Shown here: positions 48,934 to 58,269 of the stretch, one piece after another
Numbering within the stretch: position 1 is the stretch's first letter
Layout of the letters: the number at the start of each line of letters is the position of its first letter
Source of the DNA: an uncultured Acidobacteriota bacterium
Lineage (GTDB): Bacteria > Acidobacteriota > Terriglobia > Terriglobales > Acidobacteriaceae
Direction of reading: 5' to 3'
DNA length: 64,000 nucleotides
Assembly: GCA_903873705.1 (NCBI GenBank)
Contig: CAIQPK010000007.1
Coordinates: 1-64,000 of the forward strand
Made by a program: the position numbers and the translations under genes
The notes under the pieces: generated by a model
Databases searched by the model: none
What the model saw: the letters and a program-made list of their open reading frames with translations, nothing else
Told to the model about the DNA's origin: nothing

Positions 48934-51381
48934 CTATATTTTCTGCATGCGCTGAATGTCCCGCACTCCGGGCACTTTACGCAGATTCTGCGTCAACCGT
49001 GTAAGGTGTCGCAGATCGACGGTCTCAATGACAAAGTCGCAGTAAACAGTCCCATCGCTGTTCGGCCGCGTCTCCACTGACTTGATATTCGTTCCATCGT
49101 CATAAATGATCGCCGTAAACTCTTTCAGCAACCCCGCACGATCGTCGCAGAACAAAATCAACCTCACCGGATAGGTCGCCTGCTTCGGAGAAGCAGCATC
49201 CGTCGGCGCCGCCGACCACTCCACCTCAATCCTCCGGTCCGCCTCATAGAGCAGATTTTGCACATTCGAACAGCTCCGCGCATGAACCGCCACACCCTTG
49301 CCCCGCGTTACGTAACCGATAATCTCTTCCCCACGAATCGGATTACAACAACGCGCCCGGTAGACCAGCAGATCGTCCTGCCCCTCCACCTGCAGCGAGT
49401 CCGCACCCTTGCCGAAGAAAACCCGCTTCACCGCATCCGACATATGCGACAGCGTGTTCGAAACCTTGCCCGCCTCCGCCGCCGGTGCCTCCGTGGCCAT
49501 CGTGCTTCCCGGTTCGAGCTTGTTCAGCACCTGCCGCGTCGAGTACTTGCCAAACCCAATCCCCGCCAGCAAATCCTGCTCATTGCCCAGCCCATAATCG
49601 CCAGCGATGCGATCAAAGTCCGCCATCTCAAACTTCGCCAGCGACAGCTTGTACTTCCGTGCCTCGCGCTCCAGCAGCTTCTTGCCGATCTCGATAGCCC
49701 GCGTCCGCTGGTGCTCATTCAGCCAGTGCTTGATCTTGTTCCGCGCTCGCGAGCTCTTCGCAAACGTCAGCCAGTCGCGCGAAGGAGCATGTCCCACCTG
49801 CGTCATGATCTCGACAATGTCGCCATTGCGCAGCTTGTGCTTCAACGGAACGATCCGGTTGTTCACCTTCGCTCCCGTCGTCGCATGACCCACATCCGTA
49901 TGCACCGCGTATGCGAAATCAATCGGGCTCGCGTCCTTGGGCAGCACCACTACCTTGCCCTTGGGTGTAAACGTGTACACCTCTTCCGGATAAAGGTCGA
50001 TGCGCAGCGTCGACATGAACTCGTTCGGGTCCGACATCTCCCGCTGCCACTCCATCAACTGCCTTACCCACGCCAGCCGCTGCTCGTCCTTCGCCGAAAC
50101 GTTATCGCTGGCCTTGTACTTCCAGTGGGCCGCGATGCCTTCCTCGGCAATCCGGTGCATCTCTTCCGTACGAATCTGCACCTCAAACTGGTGCCCACCC
50201 TCAGCAATCAGCGTCGTATGCAGCGACTGATAAAGATTCGGCCGCGGCATCGCAATAAAGTCCTTGAACCGCCCCGGCACCGGCCGCCACGTGCTGTGCA
50301 GTATCCCGATCAGCGCATAACACTGCGTCACCGTCTCCACAATCACGCGAATCGCAAACAGGTCATACACCTGGTCCACCGGAACCTGGTGCGCCGTCAG
50401 CTTCTGCTGAATCGAATACAGCCGCTTGATCCGCGACTCCACCCGCCCCTGTATGTGGTTCTCTTTGAGCTTCGTTTCCAGCGTCCCCACAATCTTGCCC
50501 AGGAAAACCTCGCCCTCACCACGCAGCGACTCCACCTGCTCCGTCAACTGCGTAAACGAAAAAGGATCGGTATATCGAAACGCCAGGTCCTCAAGCTCCC
50601 CGCGCAGCTTGCCCATACCCAGCCGGTGCGCCAGCGGCGCATAAATTTCCAACGTTTCGCGCGCAATCTTTTGCTGCTTCTCCGGCTTCAAATGCTCCAG
50701 CGTGCGCATATTGTGCAGCCGGTCAGCCAGCTTGATGATCACCACGCGCACGTCCGTCACCATCGCCAGCAGCATCTTGCGGATGTTCTCCGCCTGGTGC
50801 TCTTCGCGATTCGCAAACTTGATCTTGTCCAGCTTGGTCACGCCCTCAACAATGTGCGCCACCTGGTCGCCGAACCGCTTGGCAATCTCAACCGACGTCA
50901 CATCGGTGTCTTCCACCGCATCATGCAGCAACCCCGCAGCGATGGCCGTCGAGTCCATCTTCAACTCAGCCAGCACCTGCGCTACTTCCAGCGGATGAAT
51001 AATGTAAGGCTCGCCCGAGGCACGCTTCTGTCCCTCGTGCTGCAGTACCGTGAACGCCCACGCAGCGCGGATAATTTCGAGATCGTCTGCCGGTCGGTTC
51101 GCATGCACCGTCGTCAGCAGGTGCTCAAACTTCTCCGCCAGCGCCACACTCGGCGGCCCGGCAGGCTCGTCCGCAGCAGGTTCCACCGCGGCCGGAGGCG
51201 ATACCAGCTGTCCACTAGGTTCATCAAGGCTTGTGGCGGGCGCAGACTCAGGCGTCGCGGCCGCAGGCCGTGGCGGAGCGGCCGACAGAGCTGCTTCCAG
51301 CTCCATACCGGTATCGCTGGGTATCGACGTAAAAGTCGTCTCAGAGCCAGGCTTCTGACGGCCAGGCTGCGCGGGCACCAT
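48934..51381 (-). CDS. Bifunctional (p)ppGpp synthetase/hydrolase (RelA/SpoT)
   Basis: An 815-residue Rsh protein that makes and degrades the stringent-response alarmone. The hydrolase HD domain is at about 120-270 (YIIHPLEVAQVLAEL, GLLHDAVEDTDVT, KLADRLHNMRTLEHL), the synthetase domain at about 310-430 (IYSIQQKLT-like LYSIQQKLTAHQVPVDQVYDLFAIRVIVE, GRFKDFIAMPRPNLYQSLHTTLI, EVQIRTEEMHRIAEEGIAAHWKYK), the TGS domain at about 470-530 (VYTFTPKGKVVVLPKDASPIDFAYAVHT), and the C-terminal ACT domain (ILFCDDRAGLLKEFTAIIYDD). Both active sites look intact (HDAVED present), so it is expected to be bifunctional. The N-terminus has about 80 extra Pro/Ala-rich residues before the HD domain, longer than usual for the family. 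Confidence 0.96.
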   Translation of the reverse strand: MVPAQPGRQKPGSETTFTSIPSDTGMELEAALSAAPPRPAAATPESAPATSLDEPSGQLVSPPAAVEPAADEPAGPPSVALAEKFEHLLTTVHANRPADDLEIIRAAWAFTVLQHEGQKRASGEPYIIHPLEVAQVLAELKMDSTAIAAGLLHDAVEDTDVTSVEIAKRFGDQVAHIVEGVTKLDKIKFANREEHQAENIRKMLLAMVTDVRVVIIKLADRLHNMRTLEHLKPEKQQKIARETLEIYAPLAHRLGMGKLRGELEDLAFRYTDPFSFTQLTEQVESLRGEGEVFLGKIVGTLETKLKENHIQGRVESRIKRLYSIQQKLTAHQVPVDQVYDLFAIRVIVETVTQCYALIGILHSTWRPVPGRFKDFIAMPRPNLYQSLHTTLIAEGGHQFEVQIRTEEMHRIAEEGIAAHWKYKASDNVSAKDEQRLAWVRQLMEWQREMSDPNEFMSTLRIDLYPEEVYTFTPKGKVVVLPKDASPIDFAYAVHTDVGHATTGAKVNNRIVPLKHKLRNGDIVEIMTQVGHAPSRDWLTFAKSSRARNKIKHWLNEHQRTRAIEIGKKLLEREARKYKLSLAKFEMADFDRIAGDYGLGNEQDLLAGIGFGKYSTRQVLNKLEPGSTMATEAPAAEAGKVSNTLSHMSDAVKRVFFGKGADSLQVEGQDDLLVYRARCCNPIRGEEIIGYVTRGKGVAVHARSCSNVQNLLYEADRRIEVEWSAAPTDAASPKQATYPVRLILFCDDRAGLLKEFTAIIYDDGTNIKSVETRPNSDGTVYCDFVIETVDLRHLTRLTQNLRKVPGVRDIQRMQKI

Positions 51382-51436
51382 AGGTCATTCTACATCGGAG
51401 GTGTTACGCCACTCTCTGCAGCCCGGTAACCGCCTG

Positions 51437-52609
51437 TCAGTGCAACAACCCCGGCACCGGCCGCACTCCGTGGTGCGTCCACTGCACCAACTCATCGAAC
51501 GTCCGCCCCACTTCCTCCGAGCTGAACGTGCAGTGCCCGTCCCGATGCACATACTGCTGCACCAGGTTCTCCCCGAACCCCGCCATCTCCACCTGCCGCG
51601 CATAAAGCGACAGCGTCGTCGCCGGTATCAGCGGATCGTAGACCGTGTGCAGCGCCAGCATCGGCTTCTCCAGGTGCCCGGTCGACGTGTAGTGGTGCAT
51701 CAGGTACTCCCGCGCCTTCGGGTCCGCGGCATAACGGCGTACGCCATCGTTCAGCGCATAATCGCCGGCGCTCATGCCCGGAGTAGTCCCCGTGTAGATG
51801 TAGTTGCGATTGTCAAAAGGATTGCCCCCCGCACGCTTCTGCATGTCCGACACGATAAACGTGAAGTAAGCAATGTCGTGGGCCACTTCATTATCCGTAT
51901 GCAGCCCCATCAACGACCGCATCGCCGATGCCCCTGACGGATTCGTCCGAATGGCCGCCAGTATCTTCTCGTGCAGCGCCGCCGACTCTTCGTAGTTCGC
52001 GGGCGTCATCACCAGCGGCGGCATCACGCCCGGATAGTAATAGTCGAACGCCGCGCGCCAGGCGAACCGCCGCTCGAACGCCTCATAGGTCGACCCCACA
52101 GCGCCGCACAAATCCAGCCCGCCCACATAAGGCTTCGGATTCAGTTCCAGTGTCACCATCACCAGCGCGCCACCCATCGACCCGCCGGCCACATACGTTT
52201 CTTTGGGCTGCCCATACTGCTTGACGAAGTACTTCCGCAACGCCTCGGTCTCGGGATACGCCTGCTGCAGCGCCCATCCCGCCGCCGAGTACTTGCTCTG
52301 CGCCACCGCATAGTGCCGCTGAAACAGCGGCAGCGCCTGCGAGTTCAGCCGTTCCGCAATCCGGAACTGCGACCGCTCCTCTTCGTAGCCGTGATAGTAG
52401 ACCACCAGCGAGTGGTTCCAATCCGCCGGTATGTCGATCCGGTAAGCGGCGCCATCCAGGAACCCGGCCTCGGTAGTCCCCAGGGGTGTGGTCAACACCT
52501 CGGGCTTCTCCACCGGCTTAGGCCCGCCTTTCTGCGCAAGCATGCTGCCACTTATGCCTGCGAGTAACAGCGCAGCCGACAAAAACCGGTAGTGGAGCAC
52601 AAATCGCAT
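51437..52609 (-). CDS. Exported alpha/beta-hydrolase
   Basis: A 390-residue protein with a signal peptide (residues 1-25, SMLAQ). The alpha/beta-hydrolase core shows the nucleophile elbow YVAGGSMGGALVMVTL (Ser), an oxyanion strand LVVYYHGYEEERSQF, an Asp candidate in ALHTVYDPLIP and the His near the end in YVHRDGHCTF. This resembles prolyl-oligopeptidase-like or DUF-type secreted hydrolases, with substrate unknown. It lies upstream of the RelA/SpoT gene on the same strand with 55 bases between; cotranscription is possible but not implied by function. Confidence 0.82.
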   Translation of the reverse strand: MRFVLHYRFLSAALLLAGISGSMLAQKGGPKPVEKPEVLTTPLGTTEAGFLDGAAYRIDIPADWNHSLVVYYHGYEEERSQFRIAERLNSQALPLFQRHYAVAQSKYSAAGWALQQAYPETEALRKYFVKQYGQPKETYVAGGSMGGALVMVTLELNPKPYVGGLDLCGAVGSTYEAFERRFAWRAAFDYYYPGVMPPLVMTPANYEESAALHEKILAAIRTNPSGASAMRSLMGLHTDNEVAHDIAYFTFIVSDMQKRAGGNPFDNRNYIYTGTTPGMSAGDYALNDGVRRYAADPKAREYLMHHYTSTGHLEKPMLALHTVYDPLIPATTLSLYARQVEMAGFGENLVQQYVHRDGHCTFSSEEVGRTFDELVQWTHHGVRPVPGLLH

Positions 52610-52749
52610 CGCAGGTGTCCAGTGGGGCAGGCTTCATCTTACCGTGACGCCCGCCTTTATCAAGGACTTATCGCAACCGTTGCACCACCGGCAAGGTCAG
52701 CAGCCATATCCCTGCGGGGCGCTGCCGTACCTCGCCCTCCGGTCAGCAG

Positions 52750-53451
52750 CTACGCCGCCACAGCTAGGCTTGCCGACTCGCAGTGCTCCACCACGGGCTC
52801 GCTCTCCGGCTTGCTCCGGCGTCGCGAACCCCTGTACTTGATCCCCGCGAAGCCCAGCACGCCCGTTCCCAGCAGAACGATGCTGGAAGGCTCAGGCGTT
52901 GGCGCCGGCGCGAGGTTGTCGATAAAGACCTGCGGCGGACCATCGGTCCATCCCGTCGTATCGCCGGTCGGCGTAAAGATGGTGAAGTGCGCGTAGTTCA
53001 GGCCGGCATACGCTGAAAGGTTGCCGCTCTGGGCAGCCGCCAGCGCATCGGTCGCGATGGCCGCTGCTGCCGCAGTAAATCCGCTCTGCGAAGACACCGA
53101 AGCATCGAAGATCTCCCACGCGGCGAACTGATCGTCCGCAATGGTCTGGGCGTTGGTTTCGCTGCCTATCTTGTACGAGATGATCGCCGCAGCCCGCAGA
53201 TTGACCGAAGCCTGCGAATCATCCATCGGCACCGCGCTCTCCGTTGCCTGCCAGCTTTCCCCGCTGGTCACATGCAGGGCGAAGTCAAGGCACATCATCG
53301 GCGTGGTTGCAGCAGCCCCATCGACGCTGAGGTTGTAAGGGTAGACGTAAACCTGGTCTACCGCCTGTCCTCCGGTATTGACGAAGGTGAGTGTATCGGC
53401 GAAAGCGGTAGCAGAAAACAGAAGGCAAAGAGTGATGGCGAGTTGTTTCAT
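52750..53451 (-). CDS. PEP-CTERM sorting-domain protein
   Basis: A 233-residue exported protein with a signal peptide (residues 1-18, ATAFA), a beta/alpha mature domain (LTFVNTGGQAVDQVYVYPYNLSVDG, MCLDFALHVTSGESWQA, AAIISYKIGSETN, AAWEIFDASVSSQSGFTAAA), and a PEP-CTERM signal near the end: PTPEPSSIVLLGTGVLGFAGIKYRGSRRR. After the basic stretch another 21 residues follow (SKPESEPVVEHCESASLAVAA), which is unusual, since the signal normally ends at the arginines. Such proteins are processed by exosortases and relate to extracellular polysaccharide. No exosortase is seen in the window. Confidence 0.85.
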   Translation of the reverse strand: MKQLAITLCLLFSATAFADTLTFVNTGGQAVDQVYVYPYNLSVDGAAATTPMMCLDFALHVTSGESWQATESAVPMDDSQASVNLRAAAIISYKIGSETNAQTIADDQFAAWEIFDASVSSQSGFTAAAAAIATDALAAAQSGNLSAYAGLNYAHFTIFTPTGDTTGWTDGPPQVFIDNLAPAPTPEPSSIVLLGTGVLGFAGIKYRGSRRRSKPESEPVVEHCESASLAVAA

Positions 53452-53943
53452 GGCTAGACCTTTTCTTCCTCAAAATTTTCTTCAGGAAGGGGAGGTCGAA
53501 TACACTCGCCCGCTCATCCTGAAGTTCAATCTGCGAAATCTCGTCTAACGGGAAACCGGGTTCTAGACCCCGGCTGCGTTGTCGGTGACTTACAGGAGCG
53601 AGTATGCATGGCTATGCGAATCGACAGTAAAATCAATGGTTTTAGCATTTTCGTTACCTGAGTTCGAAGAGTAACCACGGGGCATCTCCCGAAATATCCC
53701 AGCTGATTTCTCCTGGCTTACAAACGCGCCGCAGCATCACTCGGAACCGCAACCAGCAAGCAGGCACAAGCGTTTCTTGACGTCGGTAAGTCTTATGTAA
53801 GCAGAGGGAATAACCGGCTAGAAGCACCGCGCACTGTCACGCCGACGTTAACCAAGTTGAAAAATAGTCACCCGGGTTTCGCGCGCAGTAGCGCCCGCTT
53901 CGTCGTTGCCTCTTCCCAAATGGTTACCAAGTGGGTATGCAAA

Positions 53944-53979
53944 GGCCCAAAACAGCCCATTTTCAGGCTGTTTTCGGCC
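53944..53979. other. Strong hairpin in the non-coding stretch
   Basis: GGCCCAAAACAGCC, a CATTTTCA loop and GGCTGTTTTCGGCC pair over 14 bp with a single C/C mismatch. It might end a small transcript or be part of a structured RNA. Confidence 0.6.
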
Positions 53980-53988
53980 CTCAGGCGC

Positions 53989-54006
53989 CTGCAACTATAG
54001 TTGCAG
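53989..54006. promoter_or_regulatory. Perfect 18-bp palindrome
   Basis: CTGCAACTATAGTTGCAG is its own reverse complement. It lies ten bases after the hairpin at 53944 and 284 bases before the MmgE/PrpD start. An operator for a dimeric regulator is the simplest reading. Confidence 0.5.
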
Positions 54007-54290
54007 TTGTTAGCTTGTGGTTAACATTTTCGCGATAACTTGCGCTACAAACCCGTCCGCAGCTCTAAGACCAACTTGTTCGTTGACCCCCTGCAGCGCC
54101 TTTACTCGATCACTTTCCTGTCCGTTCGAAAGTCAGCGGTTCTATAGATAACCACGTAGCCGATAACGCGTGCTGGACGCGTCACGTCCAACCCGCGCAG
54201 CGCGTTGCATAGAAATCAAATTACCCGAGCCGTTAGTATGGGGGCGCTGCTTCCCCTTGGATCTACGCGTAGAAAGGCACCCATCACTCC

Positions 54291-55781
54291 ATGATTTCGA
54301 GCGCTCCTCTATCCCGCCGCCGCTTCCTCACGACATCAGCAGGCGCCGCGGCAACCATGGCCGCTGCTCCTCTCCTGCCCAGTGCAACCTCACTCCCCGC
54401 ACAAGCCGAGGAGCCCCGGACCGCAGCCAAAGCCATACCCTTGCCCATCACCCGCACCCTCGCCGAGTGGGTCGTCGCCTCTCGTCCCGCCGACATCCCC
54501 GCCGCCGTCCGCAAGGAAGCAGTCCGCTCCATCGTCAACGTCATCGGCGCCACCGTCGGCGGCTCATCCGACCCCACTATCGCCACCGCCCTCCGCGCCA
54601 TCACGCCCTACTCCGGCCCCGCCCGCGCCGCGCTCTTCGGCCGCTCCGAGCGCCTTGACGGCATCAACGCCGCCGTCGTCAATGGCATCAGCTCCCACGT
54701 CCTCGACTTCGACGACACCGAGCTCAGCATGGTCATCCACCCTGCCGGCGTCGTCGCCTTCGCCCTCCTTGGCCTCGCCGCCGACCATCCCATCACCGGC
54801 GCCGACTTCCTCCACGCCTTCATCCTCGGCACCGAAGTCGAATCCCGCATCGGCCGCGCCATCTACCCCACCCACTACGACGTCGGCTTCCACATCACCG
54901 CCACCACCGGCGTCTTCGGCGCCGCCGCGGCCTGCGGCAAGATACTCGGCCTCGACACTCAGAAAATGGTCTACGCCCTCGGCACCGCCGCCGTGCAATC
55001 CGCCGGCCTGCAGGTCGCCTTCGGATCCATGGGCAAAGCCTTCCAGGTAGGCCGAGCCGCCGGCAACGGCCTCTTCGCTGCCCGCCTCGCCGAGCAGGGC
55101 TTCACCAGCTCCGACGCCTCGCTCGAAGGCTTCAATGGCTACTTCACCGCCACCACCCGCCAGCGCAACGACACTGCCGCCATCGCCAACCTCGGCCAGT
55201 ATTACGAAATCAGCCAGAACACCTATAAGCCCTTCCCCTGCGGCATCGTCATTCACCCTGTCCTCGACGCCGCCATCCAGCTCTACAAGGAAAACCACAT
55301 CCCCGCGGAACAGATCGCCTCCGTCACCATCAAGGGCAATCCGCTCATCCTCCAGCTCACCGGCAAAAAGACGCCGCAGACCGGCCTCGAAGGCAAGTTC
55401 AGCGTCTTCCACTCCACCGCCATCGCCCTCATACGCGGCCACGTCGGCCTCGCCGAATACAGCACCCCCGCCGTCCTCGACCCCGCAGTCGTCGCCCTTC
55501 GCTCCCGCGTCGAAGTCCTGCCCGACGCCGCCATCCCCTCCGACCAGGTCTTCGTCACCCTCAAAACCCGCGACGGCCGCACTTTCGACAAGCACATCGA
55601 ACACGCCATCGGCAGCGTCGAGCGCCCCATGACCAACGCCGATCTCGACGAAAAATTCCGCGGCCTCGCCGACGGCATCCTCACCAAACCTCAAGCCTCA
55701 AAACTTCTCGCCATGTGCTGGAGCGTCGAATCCCTACCCGACGTCGCCACTCTAGCCACCGCGGGAGCCAGGAGCGCCTAG
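54291..55781 (+). CDS. MmgE/PrpD family protein with Tat signal
   Basis: A 496-residue protein. The N-terminus MISSAPLSRRRFLTTSAGAAATMAAAPLL is a twin-arginine signal (SRRRFL), cleaved near AQAEE. The rest is the MmgE/PrpD fold: ITRTLAEWVVASRPADIPAAV, SIVNVIGATVGGSS, GINAAVVNGISSHVLDFDDTELSMVIHPAGVVAFALLGLA, GFHITATTGVFGAAAACGKILGLD, SMGKAFQVGRAAGNGLFAARLAEQGFT and the later FPCGIVIHPVLDAAIQL. The fold includes 2-methylcitrate dehydratase and cis-aconitate-related enzymes, which usually are cytoplasmic; export by Tat is unusual. Neighbours on the plus and minus strands encode other possibly exported proteins. The substrate is unknown. Confidence 0.9.
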   Translation: MISSAPLSRRRFLTTSAGAAATMAAAPLLPSATSLPAQAEEPRTAAKAIPLPITRTLAEWVVASRPADIPAAVRKEAVRSIVNVIGATVGGSSDPTIATALRAITPYSGPARAALFGRSERLDGINAAVVNGISSHVLDFDDTELSMVIHPAGVVAFALLGLAADHPITGADFLHAFILGTEVESRIGRAIYPTHYDVGFHITATTGVFGAAAACGKILGLDTQKMVYALGTAAVQSAGLQVAFGSMGKAFQVGRAAGNGLFAARLAEQGFTSSDASLEGFNGYFTATTRQRNDTAAIANLGQYYEISQNTYKPFPCGIVIHPVLDAAIQLYKENHIPAEQIASVTIKGNPLILQLTGKKTPQTGLEGKFSVFHSTAIALIRGHVGLAEYSTPAVLDPAVVALRSRVEVLPDAAIPSDQVFVTLKTRDGRTFDKHIEHAIGSVERPMTNADLDEKFRGLADGILTKPQASKLLAMCWSVESLPDVATLATAGARSA

Positions 55782-55865
55782 CAACTCTGCTCGCAATTTT
55801 TGAAATTCTCACCTTGTCCACACGTCCGTGGATTGCTACCCTCGTCCTCATTACCCACAAAGACG

Positions 55866-56906
55866 ATGGCAAAGCACCCCAAGCTGGAGCTCAACACGGA
55901 GTACCCCGGGCCGACCGAAGAGGCGCTCGCCCGCAAAATGGCCGAGCAACTTCGCAAATCGGTAGAGCAGCGTTTCCTGCAGGGCATGACTTACCGCGGC
56001 GTCAACACCAAGTCCCACGCCGCCGTCCGTGCCAAGCTCGTCGTCAACCCCGACCTCCCGCCCGACCTCCGCGTCGGCCTTTACCGCGAGCCACGCACCT
56101 ACTCGGCCTGGGTCCGCTTCTGCAGCACCCTCCCCGACCCACTCCCCGACATCAAGCCCGACCTCCGCGGCCTCTCCATCAAACTCATGGAAGTGCCCGG
56201 CGAAAAGCTGCTCCCCTCCGATCCCCAAGGCACGACCCACGACCTCACCTTCATCACCCCCGACACCTTCTTCGTCCGCACCCCGGAGGAGTTCTCCGCC
56301 TTCGCCGCCGCCGGTGGCCTGACCGCGCACAAAACCCTCGCCGAGTTTCTCAAAACCACCCTCTTCCTCATCACCCACCCCGTCACCACCCTCACAATCC
56401 TGCGCTCACAAAAACGCATCGGCAGCCTGCTCGAAGTCTCGTGGAACTCCGCCACACCCTACCTCTTCGGCAACCGCGCCGCTAAACTCTCGCTCGCCCC
56501 ACTCCAGCCCGCCACCACTCCGATCCCACCCAAACCCGGCAGCAACTATCTCCGCGAAGACCTGATCACCCAACTTGCCGACCACGAAATCCGGTTCACA
56601 CTCCGCGTCCAATTCCAGCTCGACCCCGTCAAACAGCCCATCGAAGACGCGCTCGCCCCCTGGCGCGAAGAGGATTCTCACTGGCACAACCTCGCCACGC
56701 TCATCCTCCCCGTGCAGCAGATCGACTCGCCCGAGCAGCTGATGTTCTGCGAAAACCTCTCCATGAACCCATGGCGCTGCCTCGCCGAGCACCGCCCGCT
56801 CGGCGGCGTCAACCGCGTCCGCCGCCACATCTATTACGAAGGCTCAAAGCATCGCCATTACAAAAATGCCGTCCCGGTCCACGAACCTACATCCGACCAA
56901 CCCTAG
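55866..56906 (+). CDS. Catalase-like heme protein
   Basis: A 346-residue protein related to the catalase fold (short catalase-family proteins, also seen in fusions with other oxygenases). Family pointers are RGVNTKSHAAVRAKLVVNPDLPPDLRVGLY near the N-terminus, with the distal His, TYSAWVRFCSTLPDPLPDIKPDLRGLSIKLMEV, a central THDLTFITPDTFFVRTPEEF, and the end FCENLSMNPWRCLAEHRPLGGVNRVRRHIYYEGSKHRH. It is much shorter than catalase (about 480) and lacks the NADPH and barrel parts. Whether it degrades peroxide or acts as a peroxygenase is not known. The ATG at 55866 is used, since the 55800 start adds a poorly conserved leader. No signal peptide. Confidence 0.8.
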   Translation: MAKHPKLELNTEYPGPTEEALARKMAEQLRKSVEQRFLQGMTYRGVNTKSHAAVRAKLVVNPDLPPDLRVGLYREPRTYSAWVRFCSTLPDPLPDIKPDLRGLSIKLMEVPGEKLLPSDPQGTTHDLTFITPDTFFVRTPEEFSAFAAAGGLTAHKTLAEFLKTTLFLITHPVTTLTILRSQKRIGSLLEVSWNSATPYLFGNRAAKLSLAPLQPATTPIPPKPGSNYLREDLITQLADHEIRFTLRVQFQLDPVKQPIEDALAPWREEDSHWHNLATLILPVQQIDSPEQLMFCENLSMNPWRCLAEHRPLGGVNRVRRHIYYEGSKHRHYKNAVPVHEPTSDQP

Positions 56907-56938
56907 CACTCGAAGGCGCCCTCGAGCGACACCGTCAA

Positions 56939-58006
56939 CTACTTCTTCAGCGAATACTTTGCCAGGTCCTTCGGCCCCAGTTCGGCCCCATAAATATTGC
57001 CGTGCTGGTCCACGCCGATCCCCTCAGCGGTACTCGATCCCCCGCCCGGCGCCGGGTCAGGAATGAACGCGGTCACCTTCCCTGTTTTCGCGCTGCCCAC
57101 CCGAATCCCGCGCTGGCCGGCAGGGTAGTACCCGTAATCCACCTGCCCGGAAGCCGAAGTCGAGCGTTCCTTCTTCGTCTCCGAGTCGGCCACATACATC
57201 ACATCGCCCTTAGTAATCACGATCGAGCTCGGTCGGCTAAACTGCGTCCACGCAGTCAGGAATTTCCCATCCTGGTCAAAGATTGAAATCCTGTTGTTGT
57301 TGCGGTCTGCGACAAACAGCCGCCCCTTGGAGTCGGTCGTAATCGAGTGCGGACACAGCGTATCCCCGGGATTAGTCCCGGCATGTCCCCACTCCTTGAT
57401 GAACTTGCCGTTCTTATCGAGCTTGATAATCCGCGACGGCGCGCAGTTAGGCGAGTGGCTGTCCACCACAAACATGTCGCCATTCCTGCCAAACGCAATA
57501 TCCGACGGCGCAAAGAACGTGTCCGGCCCCGTAGCCGCAATGCCCGCCTTACCCAGCTTCAGCAGCACCTTGCCATCCGGGCTCAGCTTGGTGATCTGCG
57601 CACCCTTGCCGTCCTTGCTCACGCCTGTGTCGGTCACCCACAGGTTCCCGTCCTTATCGATGCGGATGTTATGTGGCACCACGAACAGCCCTGCTCCAAT
57701 GTCCTTAATAAACTTCCCGTTCGCATCGAACTGCACAATCGGCGCCACATCCGATTTGTCACAGCTGTTCGCCCCGCAACGCTCAATCGCCCACACATTC
57801 CCGTTGCGGTCGATGTCCACACCCGTGCTCCCGCCCCACTTACGCCCCTCCGGCAGCTTCCCCCAGTTCAGCGTCGACGCGTAAGGGTTCGGCCCATCAT
57901 TAACCGAGGGGTAGCTCGCCTGCCCGCGCGCCGCTCCCGCATGAATCGCAAGCATCACAGCTAAAGCCAGGGCGGACGTCAATCGTGGACGCAACATCGG
58001 TGACAT
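56939..58006 (-). CDS. Exported NHL-repeat beta-propeller protein (PAL-like)
   Basis: A 355-residue protein. The start at 58006 has GAAGGAG five bases upstream and gives a signal peptide (LTSALALAVMLAIHAGAARG). The mature part has about six NHL repeats: GGSTGVDIDRNGNVWAIERCG, HNIRIDKDGNLWVTDTGVSK, SDIAFGRNGDMFVVDSHSPN, HSITTDSKGRLFVADRNNNRISIFD, SSIVITKGDVMYVADSE and GIGVDQHGNIYGAELG. It resembles the lyase domain of peptidylglycine alpha-amidating enzymes, whose propellers bind zinc and calcium, but I cannot confirm the catalytic residues. Likely periplasmic or extracellular. It is convergent with the catalase-like gene. Confidence 0.85.
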   Translation of the reverse strand: MSPMLRPRLTSALALAVMLAIHAGAARGQASYPSVNDGPNPYASTLNWGKLPEGRKWGGSTGVDIDRNGNVWAIERCGANSCDKSDVAPIVQFDANGKFIKDIGAGLFVVPHNIRIDKDGNLWVTDTGVSKDGKGAQITKLSPDGKVLLKLGKAGIAATGPDTFFAPSDIAFGRNGDMFVVDSHSPNCAPSRIIKLDKNGKFIKEWGHAGTNPGDTLCPHSITTDSKGRLFVADRNNNRISIFDQDGKFLTAWTQFSRPSSIVITKGDVMYVADSETKKERSTSASGQVDYGYYPAGQRGIRVGSAKTGKVTAFIPDPAPGGGSSTAEGIGVDQHGNIYGAELGPKDLAKYSLKK

Positions 58007-58269
58007 GGTGACTCCTTCGAATCCGGAAAATTCTCTTGGAAACGGCAACCTGAATGCAAATTTTCGAAACACCTCACCATATACCTTCACCGCGCACCAG
58101 CCAAGGCCACGACGCACACCGCTCCCACCCCGCCCAGCTCCGCCATTGGCCGGACGTGTTCGAAGTCATGTAAGTTGTTGAGAAGAAATTAGTGGGAGCA
58201 AGGGGATCAGCAGCCATCCCACGTTGGCCCCAGACAAAGCGCAGCACCACAGGATTTGAGGAACTCAAA

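Larger units (their letters stand above)
53452..54290. other. Long non-coding stretch with hairpin and palindrome
   Basis: About 840 bases between the PEP-CTERM gene (minus) and the MmgE/PrpD gene (plus). There is no convincing ORF. I see a 14-bp hairpin with one mismatch (53944-53979), a perfect 18-bp palindrome (53989-54006), and TGGACG-N5-CGTCCA near 54172. The base composition is clearly more AT-rich than the neighbouring coding DNA. A small RNA or a divergent control region is possible; no known RNA family was recognised. Confidence 0.5.

Noticed and set aside
49258-51429. 723-residue plus ORF opposite RelA/SpoT
   Set aside because: Shadow in a His/Arg/Leu-rich frame; the minus strand has full Rsh domains.
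54564-55694. 376-residue minus ORF opposite the MmgE/PrpD gene
   Set aside because: Gly/Asp/Glu/Val-rich shadow of a well-supported gene.
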